A stretch of 64,000 bases of DNA from Streptomyces sp. NBRC 110028. Lineage in GTDB: Bacteria > Actinomycetota > Actinomycetes > Streptomycetales > Streptomycetaceae. This document shows positions 8,939 through 17,175 of this stretch, one piece after another (position 1 is the first letter of the stretch; every line of letters begins with the position of its first letter). The position numbers and the translations under genes were made by a program. The notes under the pieces are model-generated. The model was not told where the DNA came from. It did no database searches and saw only the letters and a program-made list of their open reading frames with translations. The stretch covers positions 409,570 through 473,569 of the forward strand of contig NZ_BBUZ01000023.1 in assembly GCF_001417735.1 (NCBI RefSeq), in the 5' to 3' direction.

Positions 8939-9868
8939 GTGACAACGAAGATCGACAAGGCGGGGCCCGTCGGCACCCCGTCTCCCGCGCCGGAGGACAT
9001 CAAGGCCATCCCGGTGCGGCACTACGGCCGCTGGGTCTCCGCGGTCGTCACCATCGCGCTGCTGGTGACGCTCGTCTACGCCTTCGCCGAAGGCGATGTG
9101 AACTGGGCCGCCATCCCGGATTACTTCTTCGACGGCGAGGTCCTCAAGGGCGTCCGCAACACCATCTGGATCACCATCCTGGCGATGGTGCTCGGTGTGG
9201 CCCTCGGCATCGTCCTGGCCGTGATGCGGCTGTCGAAGAACCCGGTGACGTCCTCCATCGCCTGGGGCTACATCTGGTTCTTCCGCGGCACCCCGGTCTA
9301 TGTGCAGCTGCTGGTGTGGTTCAACCTGGGGCTGGTCTTCCACTACATCAACATCATGCCGATCTACAAGGACGAGTGGTCGGACTTCATGACCCCGTTC
9401 CTGGCCGCCCTGCTGGGCCTCGGGCTGAACGAGGCCGCGTACATGGCGGAGATCTGCCGGGCGGGCATCCAGTCCGTCGACGAGGGCCAGACCGAGGCCG
9501 CGCAGGCGCTGGGCATGAGTCACGCCAAGACGCTGCGCCGGGTCGTCCTGCCGCAGGCCATGCGGGTGATCGTGCCGCCGACCGGCAACGAGTTCATCAA
9601 CATGCTCAAGACCACCTCGCTGGTGATCGCCGTCCAGTACTGGGACCTGCTGCAGGCCACCTCGGAGGTCGGCCAGAACTCCGGCGCCACCGCGGAGATG
9701 CTGTTCCTCGCCGCCGCCTGGTACCTGATCCTCACCTCGGTGCTGAGCGTGGGCCAGTACTACCTGGAGCGCTACTACGCGCGCGGCACCACCCGGAACC
9801 TGCCCGCGACGCCGCTGCAGCGCATCCGGGTCAACCTGCTGTCCGGCTCCAACCGCCAGGGGATGTGA
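8939..9868 (+). CDS. Amino-acid ABC transporter permease
   Basis: 309 aa integral membrane protein of the HisM/GlnP type. After a cytoplasmic N-terminus, hydrophobic spans begin near residue 35. The region around residues 85-290 contains [20 protein letters not shown], the [11 protein letters not shown] motif and the EAA loop ([24 protein letters not shown]), which contacts the ATPase. Start GTG 8939 (MTTKIDKAG) has GAAAGG upstream; earlier in-frame codons are inside the preceding gene. One permease gene is present, so the transporter probably works as a homodimer. Confidence 0.92.
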   Translation: MTTKIDKAGPVGTPSPAPEDIKAIPVRHYGRWVSAVVTIALLVTLVYAFAEGDVNWAAIPDYFFDGEVLKGVRNTIWITILAMVLGVALGIVLAVMRLSKNPVTSSIAWGYIWFFRGTPVYVQLLVWFNLGLVFHYINIMPIYKDEWSDFMTPFLAALLGLGLNEAAYMAEICRAGIQSVDEGQTEAAQALGMSHAKTLRRVVLPQAMRVIVPPTGNEFINMLKTTSLVIAVQYWDLLQATSEVGQNSGATAEMLFLAAAWYLILTSVLSVGQYYLERYYARGTTRNLPATPLQRIRVNLLSGSNRQGM

Positions 9869-9872
9869 GCGT

Positions 9873-10634
9873 ATGAACGCCATGGTGAAGGCCGAGGGCG
9901 TCCACAAGTCCTTCGGCGCCGTCCAGGTCCTCAAGGGCATCGACCTGGAGGTCGCGCCCCGCGAGGTGTTCTGTCTGATCGGCCCGTCCGGCTCCGGGAA
10001 GTCCACCTTCCTGCGCTGCATCAACCACCTGGAGAAGATCAACTCCGGGCGGCTGTACGTGGACGGCGACCTGGTCGGCTACCGGCAGAAGGGCGACAAG
10101 CTCTACGAGCTGAAGGACCGCGAGGTCGCCGCCAAGCGCCGCGACATCGGCATGGTCTTCCAGCGCTTCAACCTCTTCCCGCACATGACCGCGCTGGAGA
10201 ACGTGATCGAGGCGCCGGTGCAGGTCAAGGGAGAGAGCAAGGCGGTCGCCCGGGAGCGCGCCGGCAAGCTGCTGGACCGGGTGGGCCTCGCCGACAAGGC
10301 GGGCAACTACCCCTCGCAGCTCTCCGGCGGCCAGCAGCAGCGGGTCGCGATCGCGCGGGCGCTGGCCATGGAGCCGAAGCTGATGCTCTTCGACGAGCCG
10401 ACCTCGGCGCTCGACCCGGAGCTGGTCGGCGACGTCCTCGATGTGATGCGCGGGCTCGCCGAGGACGGCATGACGATGATCGTCGTCACGCATGAGATGG
10501 GCTTCGCCCGGGAGGTCGGGGACTCGGTCGTCTTCATGGACGACGGGGTGGTCGTCGAGGCCGGACTCCCGCGTGAGGTGCTGACGAATCCGCAGCACGA
10601 GCGGACGAAGTCGTTCCTGTCGAAGGTGCTGTAG
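9873..10634 (+). CDS. Amino-acid ABC transporter ATP-binding protein
   Basis: 253 aa, a standard polar amino-acid uptake ATPase. Walker A is GPSGSGKST, the Q-loop region is [17 protein letters not shown], the signature is LSGGQQQR, Walker B is [12 protein letters not shown], and the switch histidine is in VVTHEM. The start lies four bases after the permease stop. A strong hairpin follows the stop, closing the operon. Confidence 0.95.
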   Translation: MNAMVKAEGVHKSFGAVQVLKGIDLEVAPREVFCLIGPSGSGKSTFLRCINHLEKINSGRLYVDGDLVGYRQKGDKLYELKDREVAAKRRDIGMVFQRFNLFPHMTALENVIEAPVQVKGESKAVARERAGKLLDRVGLADKAGNYPSQLSGGQQQRVAIARALAMEPKLMLFDEPTSALDPELVGDVLDVMRGLAEDGMTMIVVTHEMGFAREVGDSVVFMDDGVVVEAGLPREVLTNPQHERTKSFLSKVL

Positions 10635-10643
10635 GGAGACGAG

Positions 10644-10685
10644 GCGAGGGCGGTACGGGGCTGTGAGGCTCGGTACCGCCCTCGC
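10644..10685 (+). terminator. Rho-independent-type terminator after the ABC operon
   Basis: A perfect 13-bp stem, GCGAGGGCGGTAC at 10644-10656 pairing with 10673-10685, with a 16-nt loop. It starts ten bases after the ATPase stop codon. There is no U-run, as is common in Streptomyces. Confidence 0.8.
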
Positions 10686-10745
10686 GCCGCTTCCACGAGC
10701 GCCGCTTCCACGAGCGCTGCTGCTACGTGAGCGCTGCTACGTGAG
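10685..10745. repeat. Short degenerate tandem repeat
   Basis: Two exact 15-bp units (CGCCGCTTCCACGAG) at 10685-10699 and 10700-10714 are followed by two diverged units of 17 and 14 bp (CGCTGC...TACGTGAG) to 10745. The array fills the gap between the ABC terminator and the 3' end of the methyltransferase remnant. Confidence 0.7.
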
Positions 10746-10754
10746 CCCGAACAC

Positions 10755-11035
10755 CTACTTGAGCCCGAGCACCATCGCGTCCGAGACCGAGCACCACACG
10801 GGCCGCGCCTCGGCGAACCCCGCCTCGCGCAGCGCGTCCGCGTGCCAGCCGGCGGGCTGCACCTCGCCGTCCTCGTGGTCGCCGTCCGCCGGATTCCCGA
10901 AGATCGTGAACCGCTCGGCGACGGGCCCCACCAGTCCACCCAGTCCTGGGCTCCCTCGGCCTTGGCCCGGGCCTGCCGCTCCTTGCGGTACGCGCGATCC
11001 GCGGCGTTGAGCCGTGGCGTGTCCGGGTCCGTCAT
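10755..11035 (-). pseudogene. Frameshifted remnant resembling the C-terminus of a SAM-dependent methyltransferase
   Basis: The start ATG 11035 has a good ribosome site (GAGGAACGCG) and opens MTDPDTPRLNAADRAYRKER...QDWVDWW, a segment typical of the end of class I methyltransferases. After the GGGGCCC run near 10925 the matching sequence continues in another frame (VAERFTIFGNP..., GWHADALREAGFAEARPVWC..., ending VLGLK at 10755). Adding one C to the run would join both parts into a protein of about 92 residues. The SAM-binding domain itself is absent, so it is a fragment even if the frame is restored. A sequencing error in the homopolymer is the main alternative. Confidence 0.6.
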
Positions 11036-11136
11036 CGCGTTCCTCCATGTCGTAGCCCGTAATACCCTGGCACACAGACCGCCTATTACTTGACCTGACC
11101 GAAACCGACCATAGACCGCCCCCGTAAGGACCACAA

Positions 11137-11814
11137 GTGGAACTGGCTTATTACTCAGATCTCGCCGTGCGTCTGGTCAACAGCGAGGAGCCCGCACGCG
11201 GCACCGACGCGCTCACCTCGGTCGAGGCCGTACGCACCCTCTTCGGCGAGAGCGGGCAGTCGGCCCGGCGCGCGACGGACGCCGACGTCACCCGGCTGCG
11301 GTCGGTACGGGCACGGCTGCGCGCGGTCTTCGAGGCGGCGGCGGACGGGGACGAGGTCCTGGCGGTGGACCTGCTCAACGCGCTGCTCATCGAGTTCCCG
11401 GTGAGCCCGCAGATCTCCGGGCACGAGCTGCGGGACGAGGACGGCCGCCCCGACTGGCACATGCACATCGCCGACTACGCCGCCAACGCCAGCGCCGGAT
11501 TCGCCGCGACCGCCTCCATGGGGCTCGCGTTCCACCTCACCGAACTGGGCGCGGACCGGCTCGGCATCTGCGAGGCCCCGCCCTGCCGCAACGTCTATCT
11601 CGACACATCGACAAATCGATCCCGGCGCTACTGCTCGGACCGCTGCGCCACCCGCGCCAACGTCGCCGCCTACCGCGCCCGTAAACGCCTCGACGCGGGC
11701 CGCCCGGCCGACGCCGCGCCCACCCCGCGCACGGCGTCCCTGGCCCGCGACCGCGACCGCACCGGCCGCACCGCCGACAGCGCCCACGACAGCAGCCCCG
11801 CCGTCGACAGCTGA
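11137..11814 (+). CDS. CGNR zinc-finger protein (putative transcriptional regulator)
   Basis: 225 aa. The N-terminal ABATE/stress-response domain covers about residues 1-140. The C-terminal CGNR zinc finger contains CEAPPCRNVYLDTS...RRYCSDRC, with four cysteines and the basic segment NVAAYRARKR. Start GTG 11137 has AAGGA seven bases upstream and gives the usual MELAYYSDLAVRLVN beginning. The last 145 bases overlap the 3' end of sodX on the opposite strand. Its role is unproven; regulators of this family are often next to stress genes. Confidence 0.85.
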   Translation: MELAYYSDLAVRLVNSEEPARGTDALTSVEAVRTLFGESGQSARRATDADVTRLRSVRARLRAVFEAAADGDEVLAVDLLNALLIEFPVSPQISGHELRDEDGRPDWHMHIADYAANASAGFAATASMGLAFHLTELGADRLGICEAPPCRNVYLDTSTNRSRRYCSDRCATRANVAAYRARKRLDAGRPADAAPTPRTASLARDRDRTGRTADSAHDSSPAVDS

Positions 11815-12182
11815 CCCCGGCGCCCGGTCCGCCCCGGCAGCGGCCGCACCCGCAACCACGCCCGGGCCACCACCAGCTCGTCCGGCACGGCCCCGAACTC
11901 CCGGCTGTCGTTCTCCACGTCCGGGTTGTCCCCCATCACCCACCAGCCGCCCTCACGCCGCTCCACCGCGCGCTTGACGATGAGCAGGTCCTGCCGGAAG
12001 GGATGCCGCAGCACCACCACGTCCCCCGGCCGCACGGGCACCCCGTACCGCACCACCAACTGGTCGCCCGGATACAGCGACGGCTGCATCGACGGGTTGT
12101 ACACCTCGGCCAGCCCCATCCGCAGCAGGCCGTGCTGCTCGCGGTCCCTCTCCTGCCCGCGATCACGCAGCTGCTCCTGCAT
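11670..12182 (-). CDS. sodX: Nickel superoxide dismutase maturation protease
   Basis: 170 aa, S26 signal-peptidase-like serine protease that removes the SodN propeptide. Ser31 in NPSMQPSL and Lys70 in LIVKR form the Ser/Lys dyad; the conserved GDNPDVENDSREFG box follows at about 84-97. Start ATG 12182 has GGAGGT six bases upstream; longer frames have no such site. It is divergent from sodN across 176 bp. There is one weakly hydrophobic segment near the C-terminus and an Arg-rich tail (SRRLRAR) read antisense to the CGNR gene. Confidence 0.9.
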   Translation of the reverse strand: MQEQLRDRGQERDREQHGLLRMGLAEVYNPSMQPSLYPGDQLVVRYGVPVRPGDVVVLRHPFRQDLLIVKRAVERREGGWWVMGDNPDVENDSREFGAVPDELVVARAWLRVRPLPGRTGRRGQLSTAGLLSWALSAVRPVRSRSRARDAVRGVGAASAGRPASRRLRAR

Positions 12183-12358
12183 CACGGCACCTCCGGTCCG
12201 TACTCCGCCATCCGCCCCACCATCCCAGGTCACACTCCCGGGAACCCCGGAGTGTCACCGGACTTTTGACCTAAGCCCCCCGGGGCACCCGAGAAAAGCC
12301 TTCCCGCACGGAGTAATCTCGCACCTGAGAAGACGATCACGAATGGAAGGACAGCTCT

Positions 12359-12754
12359 ATGCTCTCCCGCCTGTTCGCCCCCAAGGTTCAGGTCAGCGCG
12401 CACTGCGACCTGCCGTGCGGCGTGTACGACCCGGCCCAGGCCCGCATCGAAGCCGAGTCCGTCAAGGCCATCCAGGAGAAGTTCCAGGCCAACGAGGACC
12501 CGCACTTCCGCGCCCGCGCCACCACCATCAAGGAGGAGCGCGCGGAGCTGGCCAAGCACCACGTCTCGGTGCTGTGGAGCGACTACTTCAAGCCCCCGCA
12601 CTTCGAGAAGTACCCGGAGCTGCACCAGCTGGTCAACGAGACCCTGAAGGCGCTCAGCGCCGCCAAGGGCTCCACCGACCCGGCCACGGGCCAGAAGGCC
12701 CTGGACTACATCGCCCAGATCGACAAGATCTTCTGGGAGACCAAGAAGGCTTGA
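12359..12754 (+). CDS. sodN: Nickel-type superoxide dismutase
   Basis: 131 aa. It dismutates superoxide in the cytoplasm using a nickel hook formed after proteolysis. The propeptide is residues 1-14; the mature protein starts HCDLPCG, giving ligands His1, Cys2 and Cys6. The four-helix body and the WSDYFKPPHFEKYPELH segment match the family. The ribosome site is GGAAGGA at about 12346. In S. coelicolor the leader up to the ribosome site is the target of the sodF-derived sRNA s-SodF and nickel control comes through Nur; the same is inferred here. The last codons (WETKKA, stop) form the left end of an integrated island. Confidence 0.97.
   Translation: MLSRLFAPKVQVSAHCDLPCGVYDPAQARIEAESVKAIQEKFQANEDPHFRARATTIKEERAELAKHHVSVLWSDYFKPPHFEKYPELHQLVNETLKALSAAKGSTDPATGQKALDYIAQIDKIFWETKKA
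12733..12750 (+). repeat. attL: 18-bp core in the sodN 3' coding end
   Basis: CTGGGAGACCAAGAAGGC, followed by T-TGA. It encodes the last residues of SodN (WETKKA). The alanine codon here is GCT, while the right-hand copy has GCC. This suggests that the element supplied the present sodN end and that the junction restores an intact stop codon. Confidence 0.82.
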
Positions 12755-12761
12755 TCTTCGA

Positions 12762-14008
12762 TCATTGCCTTTGACGTGCGGGTTCCTTGATCCGCTGGTT
12801 GTACAGTCCGCACCCGGTCCGCAGGCCGCCGAGCACGGCGTCCATTACGGACCGGGTGCGGTCTTCTTCGCCCGGCCACAGGTGGGCGTAGATCCGCAGC
12901 GTGATGACGGCGGACGCGTGGCCGAGGACGAGCTGGACCTGCTTGACGCTTGCCCCGCCGGCAATGAGGGCGGAGGCGAAGAAGTGGCGCAGGTCGTGGG
13001 TCACCATGTGCGGCAGCCCGACGGGCTTGCGGCCTCGCGCCCGGCCGCCTCGCCCTCCGCCGCCTGGAGCGTCCTGCGGGCGCAGTTCCACTCCGTCTTC
13101 CAGCCGAGCAGCTCGCCTATGCGCACGCCTGATCCGGCGAGCGTGACGACGGCCGCGCGGAGGTCCGGCGGCATAACGCGGGCCATGGCCTCGACCTGCG
13201 CGACCGTGGGCGGGGTGATCTCCTCGTCCGGTATGGGCGGGAGGGTGATCCGGCGGCACGGGCTGGACGCGATGACCTTGTCCTCGACGGCCGCGGCCAT
13301 GGCGCGCACGAGGACGTCGTAGACGTTGCGCACACTGCCGGGGCCGAGTTGCTCGGACAGGTTCTTGAACAGGACCTGGAGGTCGTTGCGGCGTGTCGCC
13401 GTCATGGCGCGGGAGCCGAGCACCGGGACGAGATGGAGCCGGAGCGTGTTGTCGGTAATGCGCTCGGCCGCCTCGCCTGCGGGCGCCAGCGTCGCTCCGG
13501 CCGAGCGGACCTCTGCTGCCTGGGCGATACGGTCGAGCGCGTCCTCGACGGCGTCGGCGTCCTGCCACCGGTCGGCCTTACCCAGCCGTTCGAGGTGTTC
13601 CAGCGCATGGGCCGGAAGTGTGCGCAGGCGCTCCTGGCCGAGGACGGGCAAGGGCGGAGCCGTACGGGTGCCGTGCAGAACCACGGCCGCGGCGACGCCG
13701 TCGAGGTCGTCGGCCTCGCGTACTGAAGGTCCGAGGTCCTCCATGAGCATGCCGAGCCAGCCCTCCCGGACGGCGGAGGCGTGTACCTGGGGGACGGGAA
13801 CGCCGAGGGTGTGGGCCAAGCGGAGGGCCTGGTCCTCGCTGTCGAAGGGCTTCTTCGCGTACTTGAAGATGGCCGTGGAGCCGTAGGGGAAGGTCACGCG
13901 CTCGACGCCGGACATGGACGACACGCGCACCTCCTCTCGGGCGGCGGTAGTTCGGCCGGTTGCGGTGAGCAGGTTGTCAAGGAGTTCGGCGCTGGGGTTC
14001 GTGGTCAC
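12762..14008 (-). pseudogene. Chimeric pseudogene: truncated phosphotransferase fused to a broken tyrosine integrase
   Basis: The GTG at 14008 (GGAG seven bases upstream) starts an aminoglycoside-phosphotransferase-like N-terminus: SSMSGVERVTFPYGSTAIFKYA, LGMLMEDLGPSVREADDLDG. It lacks the catalytic HGDLHP-type loop. Near 13470-13500 the frame passes into an integrase (LRLHLVPVLGSRAMTATR...; SVRNVYDVLVRAMAAAVED) missing its N-terminal arm-binding domain. After GSGVRIGELLG (catalytic Arg, about 13105) the expected ~80-100 residues are missing and the frame stops at 13001. The end of the catalytic domain (THDLRHFFAS, VLGHAS, TLRIYAHL with the nucleophile Tyr) continues in another frame to 12762. 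At least a fusion deletion and an internal deletion/frameshift are required. Confidence 0.8.
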
Positions 14009-14037
14009 GCGGGGGCTCCGGGGAGGGGTGGTGGCGT

Positions 14038-14070
14038 CCGGGGCGGGCGAGGGATGCCAGCCCGCCCCGG
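14038..14070 (-). terminator. Hairpin between the island's two minus-strand genes
   Basis: A perfect 11-bp stem, CCGGGGCGGGC at 14038-14048 pairing with 14060-14070, with an 11-nt loop. It lies just after the 14100-14834 gene and just before the chimeric pseudogene start, so it may terminate or attenuate between them. Confidence 0.65.
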
Positions 14071-14099
14071 AGCCTGATCGGTGGGTTACGCAGCGGGGT

Positions 14100-14834
14100 T
14101 CACGCGGTGGGCCAAGGCCTGCTCGATCCAGCCCGTTTGAACGCGGCGAGGTCGTCACGGAAGTTCGCCATCGAGGCACCGTAGGGCGCGACCACGCCGC
14201 CGGACTGGTCCGGCACGGACTGGCAGCCGTGCACGAGCCGGCCGCCGAGCGCGGCGTGGGCCTTGATGGACTCGATCCGACGGTGCTCGTTGAACCAGCC
14301 GCCGCGGTAGACCTCGTCGAGCATCCCGCCCATCTCGTCGTCCAGGTCGAAGACGACGGACGTCGCGACGGGGAAGAACCAGCACGGCCCGACGTTGGAG
14401 ATGTGCCCGTCCAACTCGACCTTGTTGAGCGCCATGAGCGTGGCCGCCTCGCGGAGCATCCGCAGGTGGTCGGTGGTGATCTGCGGCAGGCCGAGGCCGG
14501 CCAGGTGCTCGTCGCGGAAGAGGTAGGCGTATACCTCATACGCGGTGGCCAGGACCCGGGCGGCGTCGGAGGTCGACTCGCTGTGCTGCTTGATGAAGTC
14601 GAGCGCGAGCTGCTCGACCGCGCTCTCGGTCGTCTCGTCCACGTCCAGGAGCCGGGACTTGACCAGCTCCCCGTCGGCAACGAGCCAGGTGTTCGACTCG
14701 AAGCGGAAGAAGTACTCGGCCTGGGCGATCGTGATGCGCCGGCCGTCGACCTGGATGCCGGGCAGGCGGCTCCAGCGCGGGTCGAACGCCTCGGGCAGCT
14801 CCACCGTGATGGCCGTGGTATCGATGGTGGTCAC
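14100..14834 (-). CDS. Uncharacterised island protein
   Basis: 244 aa; I do not recognise the family. Start GTG 14834 has GGAG six bases upstream (MTTIDTTAITVELPEAFDP). It is a soluble mixed alpha/beta sequence with many acidic residues and no membrane span; FFPVATSVVFDLDDEMGGMLDEVYRGGWFNEH is its most distinctive block. The last 16 residues look unnatural (AGSSRPWPTA). One extra base near 14140 would give a more plausible end (GWIEQALAHR...) with a stop at 14086, so a recent 3' frameshift is possible. It is divergent from the XRE regulator across 222 bp. Confidence 0.55.
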   Translation of the reverse strand: MTTIDTTAITVELPEAFDPRWSRLPGIQVDGRRITIAQAEYFFRFESNTWLVADGELVKSRLLDVDETTESAVEQLALDFIKQHSESTSDAARVLATAYEVYAYLFRDEHLAGLGLPQITTDHLRMLREAATLMALNKVELDGHISNVGPCWFFPVATSVVFDLDDEMGGMLDEVYRGGWFNEHRRIESIKAHAALGGRLVHGCQSVPDQSGGVVAPYGASMANFRDDLAAFKRAGSSRPWPTA

Positions 14835-15056
14835 CGTGTCTCCGTCTCTGATTGGCCGGGTTCAGGCACAGGAATGCCCGAGCCCGGTGTGGGCGTACGG
14901 AACTTCGGGGTGCCGCCCGGACCAAGGGGAGCCTGGATCACGGTCGCGCCGTTCCGGGCGGCTGCTGATAAGTGAACCGGTGGTCACGCTGAGTAGGTAC
15001 GGTGGAAGGCAGTTGAAGCGGTATACGCGGTTTACAGCTCCGGAGTGGAGGCGATC
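14835..15056. promoter_or_regulatory. Divergent promoter region in the island
   Basis: 222 bp between the uncharacterised minus-strand gene and the XRE/TPR regulator. GCGGTATACGCGG around 15019-15031 is a small dyad about 25 bp before the regulator start and is a possible autoregulatory operator. No promoter hexamers were strong enough to call. Confidence 0.35.
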
Positions 15057-16412
15057 GTGGCGGCGCAGAGAGACCCCATTTCCCGTCTGCGCGACGTCAT
15101 CGCGGCGGCCGACTGCACCTACGAGGCCCTCGCCCGAGACGTGCGACGTATCGCCGCAGAGAACGGCGAGGTCCTCCAGACCAACAAGTCGGCCATCTCG
15201 CACTGGGTGAACGGCACCCGCGCCCCGTCGGGCCGGGTAGGTCAGTACCTGGCTGAGGCGCTGTCCCGCCGAGCGGAACGCACGATCACCCAGACCGAGA
15301 TTGGCCTCCAGGCCGGTGATGACGAAGCGCCGACGGAATCCGTCCCAGTCCTCGCGGTCACCGACCTGGGTCGCGCCGACGTTGGACGCCGCCGCTTCCT
15401 CGCCATCGCGGCCTTCACCACCGCCGGCGTCGCCATGCCCCTCGGCTACGACCACGAAGCCACCACCCGGATGCTCCGCGCCCGCACCGGCACGTCCCTG
15501 GTCGGCACGGAGGACGTGGACGTCGTACGCCAGATCACCGCAGCCTTCAGCGCCGCCGACGAACACCTCGGCGGCGGGTACGGCCTGACCACCGTCACCG
15601 CGTACCTCGCCGACACCGCCGCCCCCATGCTGCCCGGGCGCTTCCCCAGCGAAGCCTTACGCCGGGCCGCCTTCGGCGCCGTCGCCGAACTGGCCTACCT
15701 CGCAGGGTGGAAGCACCACGACCTCGGCCAGGAAGGCGCCGCCCAGCGCTACTACCAGGTCGGCTACAGGCTCGCTTGCGAAGCCGACCCCCACGGCCAC
15801 GCCGCCTGGATGATGCGTGCACTCGCCCACCAGGCCCTCAGCCTCAAGCAACCCCACCACTGCGTTGACCTCGGCGAAGGCGCCCTAAGCGCAGGTCTCG
15901 GCCACGTCGACGGCCAGGCCGAGGCCCTCCTCCACATCACCCACGCCCGCGCCTACGCCGCCACCGACGCGAACCCGTCAGCCGCACGCGCCCTGCTCGC
16001 CACCGAGGACGCCCTCCTACGAGACGACGGCCCCCAGCCCAGCTACTCCTGCGTCAGCGGCCCCGCCGCCGGTACCGTGGCCAGCCACACCGCCCGCACC
16101 CTGACCGACCTCGCCGACCACATCGGCACCGAGCAGCAGCACCGCGACGCCCTCACCCGCTGGGATCCGGAGAAGTACAAGCGCGTCCACGCCCTCACCC
16201 ACGCCGACCTCGGCGACAGCCTCGCCGCACAGGCCCGCGCCGACGAAGCCATCGCCGCATGGACCCAGGCCCTGGTCCTCATGGAAGGCATGACCTCCGA
16301 CCGAACTCGCAAGGCGATCACCGCGATCCGCTCCACCCTCGCGGTCTACCAGCGCCACCGCGTTCCGGGTGCCGCCGATCTCGCACGCCGCGCCCGCGAG
16401 GCCCTCGCCTAA
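15057..16412 (+). CDS. XRE-family regulator with TPR-like C-terminal domain
   Basis: 451 aa. Residues about 5-70 form a helix-turn-helix (CTYEALARDVRRI...TNKSAISHWVNGTRAPSGR). Around residue 110 comes GRRRFLAIAAFTTAGVAMPLG, a twin-arginine-like hydrophobic stretch common in this Streptomyces regulator class. The remainder is helical with TPR-like repeats (AELAYLAGWKHHDLGQEGAAQRYYQVGYRLA). Start GTG 15057 has GTGGAGG five bases upstream; the GTG at 15045 lies in that site. The NUDIX gene follows within about 35 bp. Such regulators with NUDIX and phosphotransferase genes recur in Streptomyces, but their function is not established. Confidence 0.8.
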   Translation: MAAQRDPISRLRDVIAAADCTYEALARDVRRIAAENGEVLQTNKSAISHWVNGTRAPSGRVGQYLAEALSRRAERTITQTEIGLQAGDDEAPTESVPVLAVTDLGRADVGRRRFLAIAAFTTAGVAMPLGYDHEATTRMLRARTGTSLVGTEDVDVVRQITAAFSAADEHLGGGYGLTTVTAYLADTAAPMLPGRFPSEALRRAAFGAVAELAYLAGWKHHDLGQEGAAQRYYQVGYRLACEADPHGHAAWMMRALAHQALSLKQPHHCVDLGEGALSAGLGHVDGQAEALLHITHARAYAATDANPSAARALLATEDALLRDDGPQPSYSCVSGPAAGTVASHTARTLTDLADHIGTEQQHRDALTRWDPEKYKRVHALTHADLGDSLAAQARADEAIAAWTQALVLMEGMTSDRTRKAITAIRSTLAVYQRHRVPGAADLARRAREALA

Positions 16413-16446
16413 CATGCCCAACAACCCGCCCGACGAAGGGAACACC

Positions 16447-16944
16447 GTGGCCCAGCAGACAGATGCCCAGCCGAAGGCCCTGAAGCCGGCGCTCAAATCG
16501 ATGACCCTGCTGGTCGCCGCCGTCATCGTCCACGACAAGACCACCAACCGAGTCGTCCTCCTCCAGCGCAGCGAGAACGCCAAGTTCGCCCAGGGTCTGT
16601 GGGACCTCCCCGTTGGCAAGAGCGAGCAGGGCGAACCGATCACCGAGACCGCAGTCCGTGAGCTGTTCGAAGAGACGGGCCTGACCGTGAAACCGGAGGC
16701 CCTGAAGGTCGCCCACATCATCCACGGCGCCTGGGGCGTCGAAGCCCCCAACGGCTTCCTCACTGTTGTTTTCGCGGCCCACGACTGGACTGGCGAACCC
16801 GAGAACCGCGAACCTCGAAAGCATTCCCAGGTCCGTTGGGTCGACGCCGACTCCATCCCCGAGAACTTCGTGGACACCACCTCCAGCGCCCTCCACCGGT
16901 ACCTCACGGGGGGCGCTGAAGTCTCCCTCGACGGCTGGCGATAG
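16447..16944 (+). CDS. NUDIX hydrolase
   Basis: 165 aa. The complete Nudix box is visible, GKSEQGEPITETAVRELFEETGL (G-x5-E-x7-REL-x-EE-x-GL), about residues 56-78, which binds the metal for pyrophosphate hydrolysis of a nucleoside-diphosphate-linked compound. Start GTG 16447 is preferred (GAAGGGAA upstream); ATG 16414, one base after the preceding stop, would add 11 residues. Substrate unknown; transcribed with the XRE regulator. Confidence 0.88.
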   Translation: MAQQTDAQPKALKPALKSMTLLVAAVIVHDKTTNRVVLLQRSENAKFAQGLWDLPVGKSEQGEPITETAVRELFEETGLTVKPEALKVAHIIHGAWGVEAPNGFLTVVFAAHDWTGEPENREPRKHSQVRWVDADSIPENFVDTTSSALHRYLTGGAEVSLDGWR

Positions 16945-17175
16945 GAACGTCGATGCCGCTCCAGCTGGAGGACGGCCTCCTCCAAGTTCGACCGGACTAC
17001 CGGTGGGCCTTCCGATTTGAATGCACCGGTCGGGCATCCCTCGGGACTGGCTCGCTACCCCGGCGACATCTGGCTTCTTGTCGCTCATGTCGCCGACGAG
17101 GAGACGGCTACGATTTCCCGATGATCCGATCGATCGAGCGGCGGTGCCTTGGCCGCGCCATACAGGAGGAACGCC
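16945..17175. promoter_or_regulatory. Intergenic region before the four-gene operon
   Basis: 231 bp, likely to hold the promoter of the GHKL/receiver/MBL/methyltransferase operon. It ends in AGGAGG six bases before a TTG start. A short GATCCGATCGATCG palindromic stretch lies at about 17124-17137. No gene is evident. Confidence 0.4.

Noticed and set aside
12359..12754. The island destroying a small RNA made from the sodN 3' end
   Set aside because: The known sRNA of this pair (s-SodF) comes from the sodF 3' end and targets the sodN leader, so an insertion at the sodN 3' end would not remove it.
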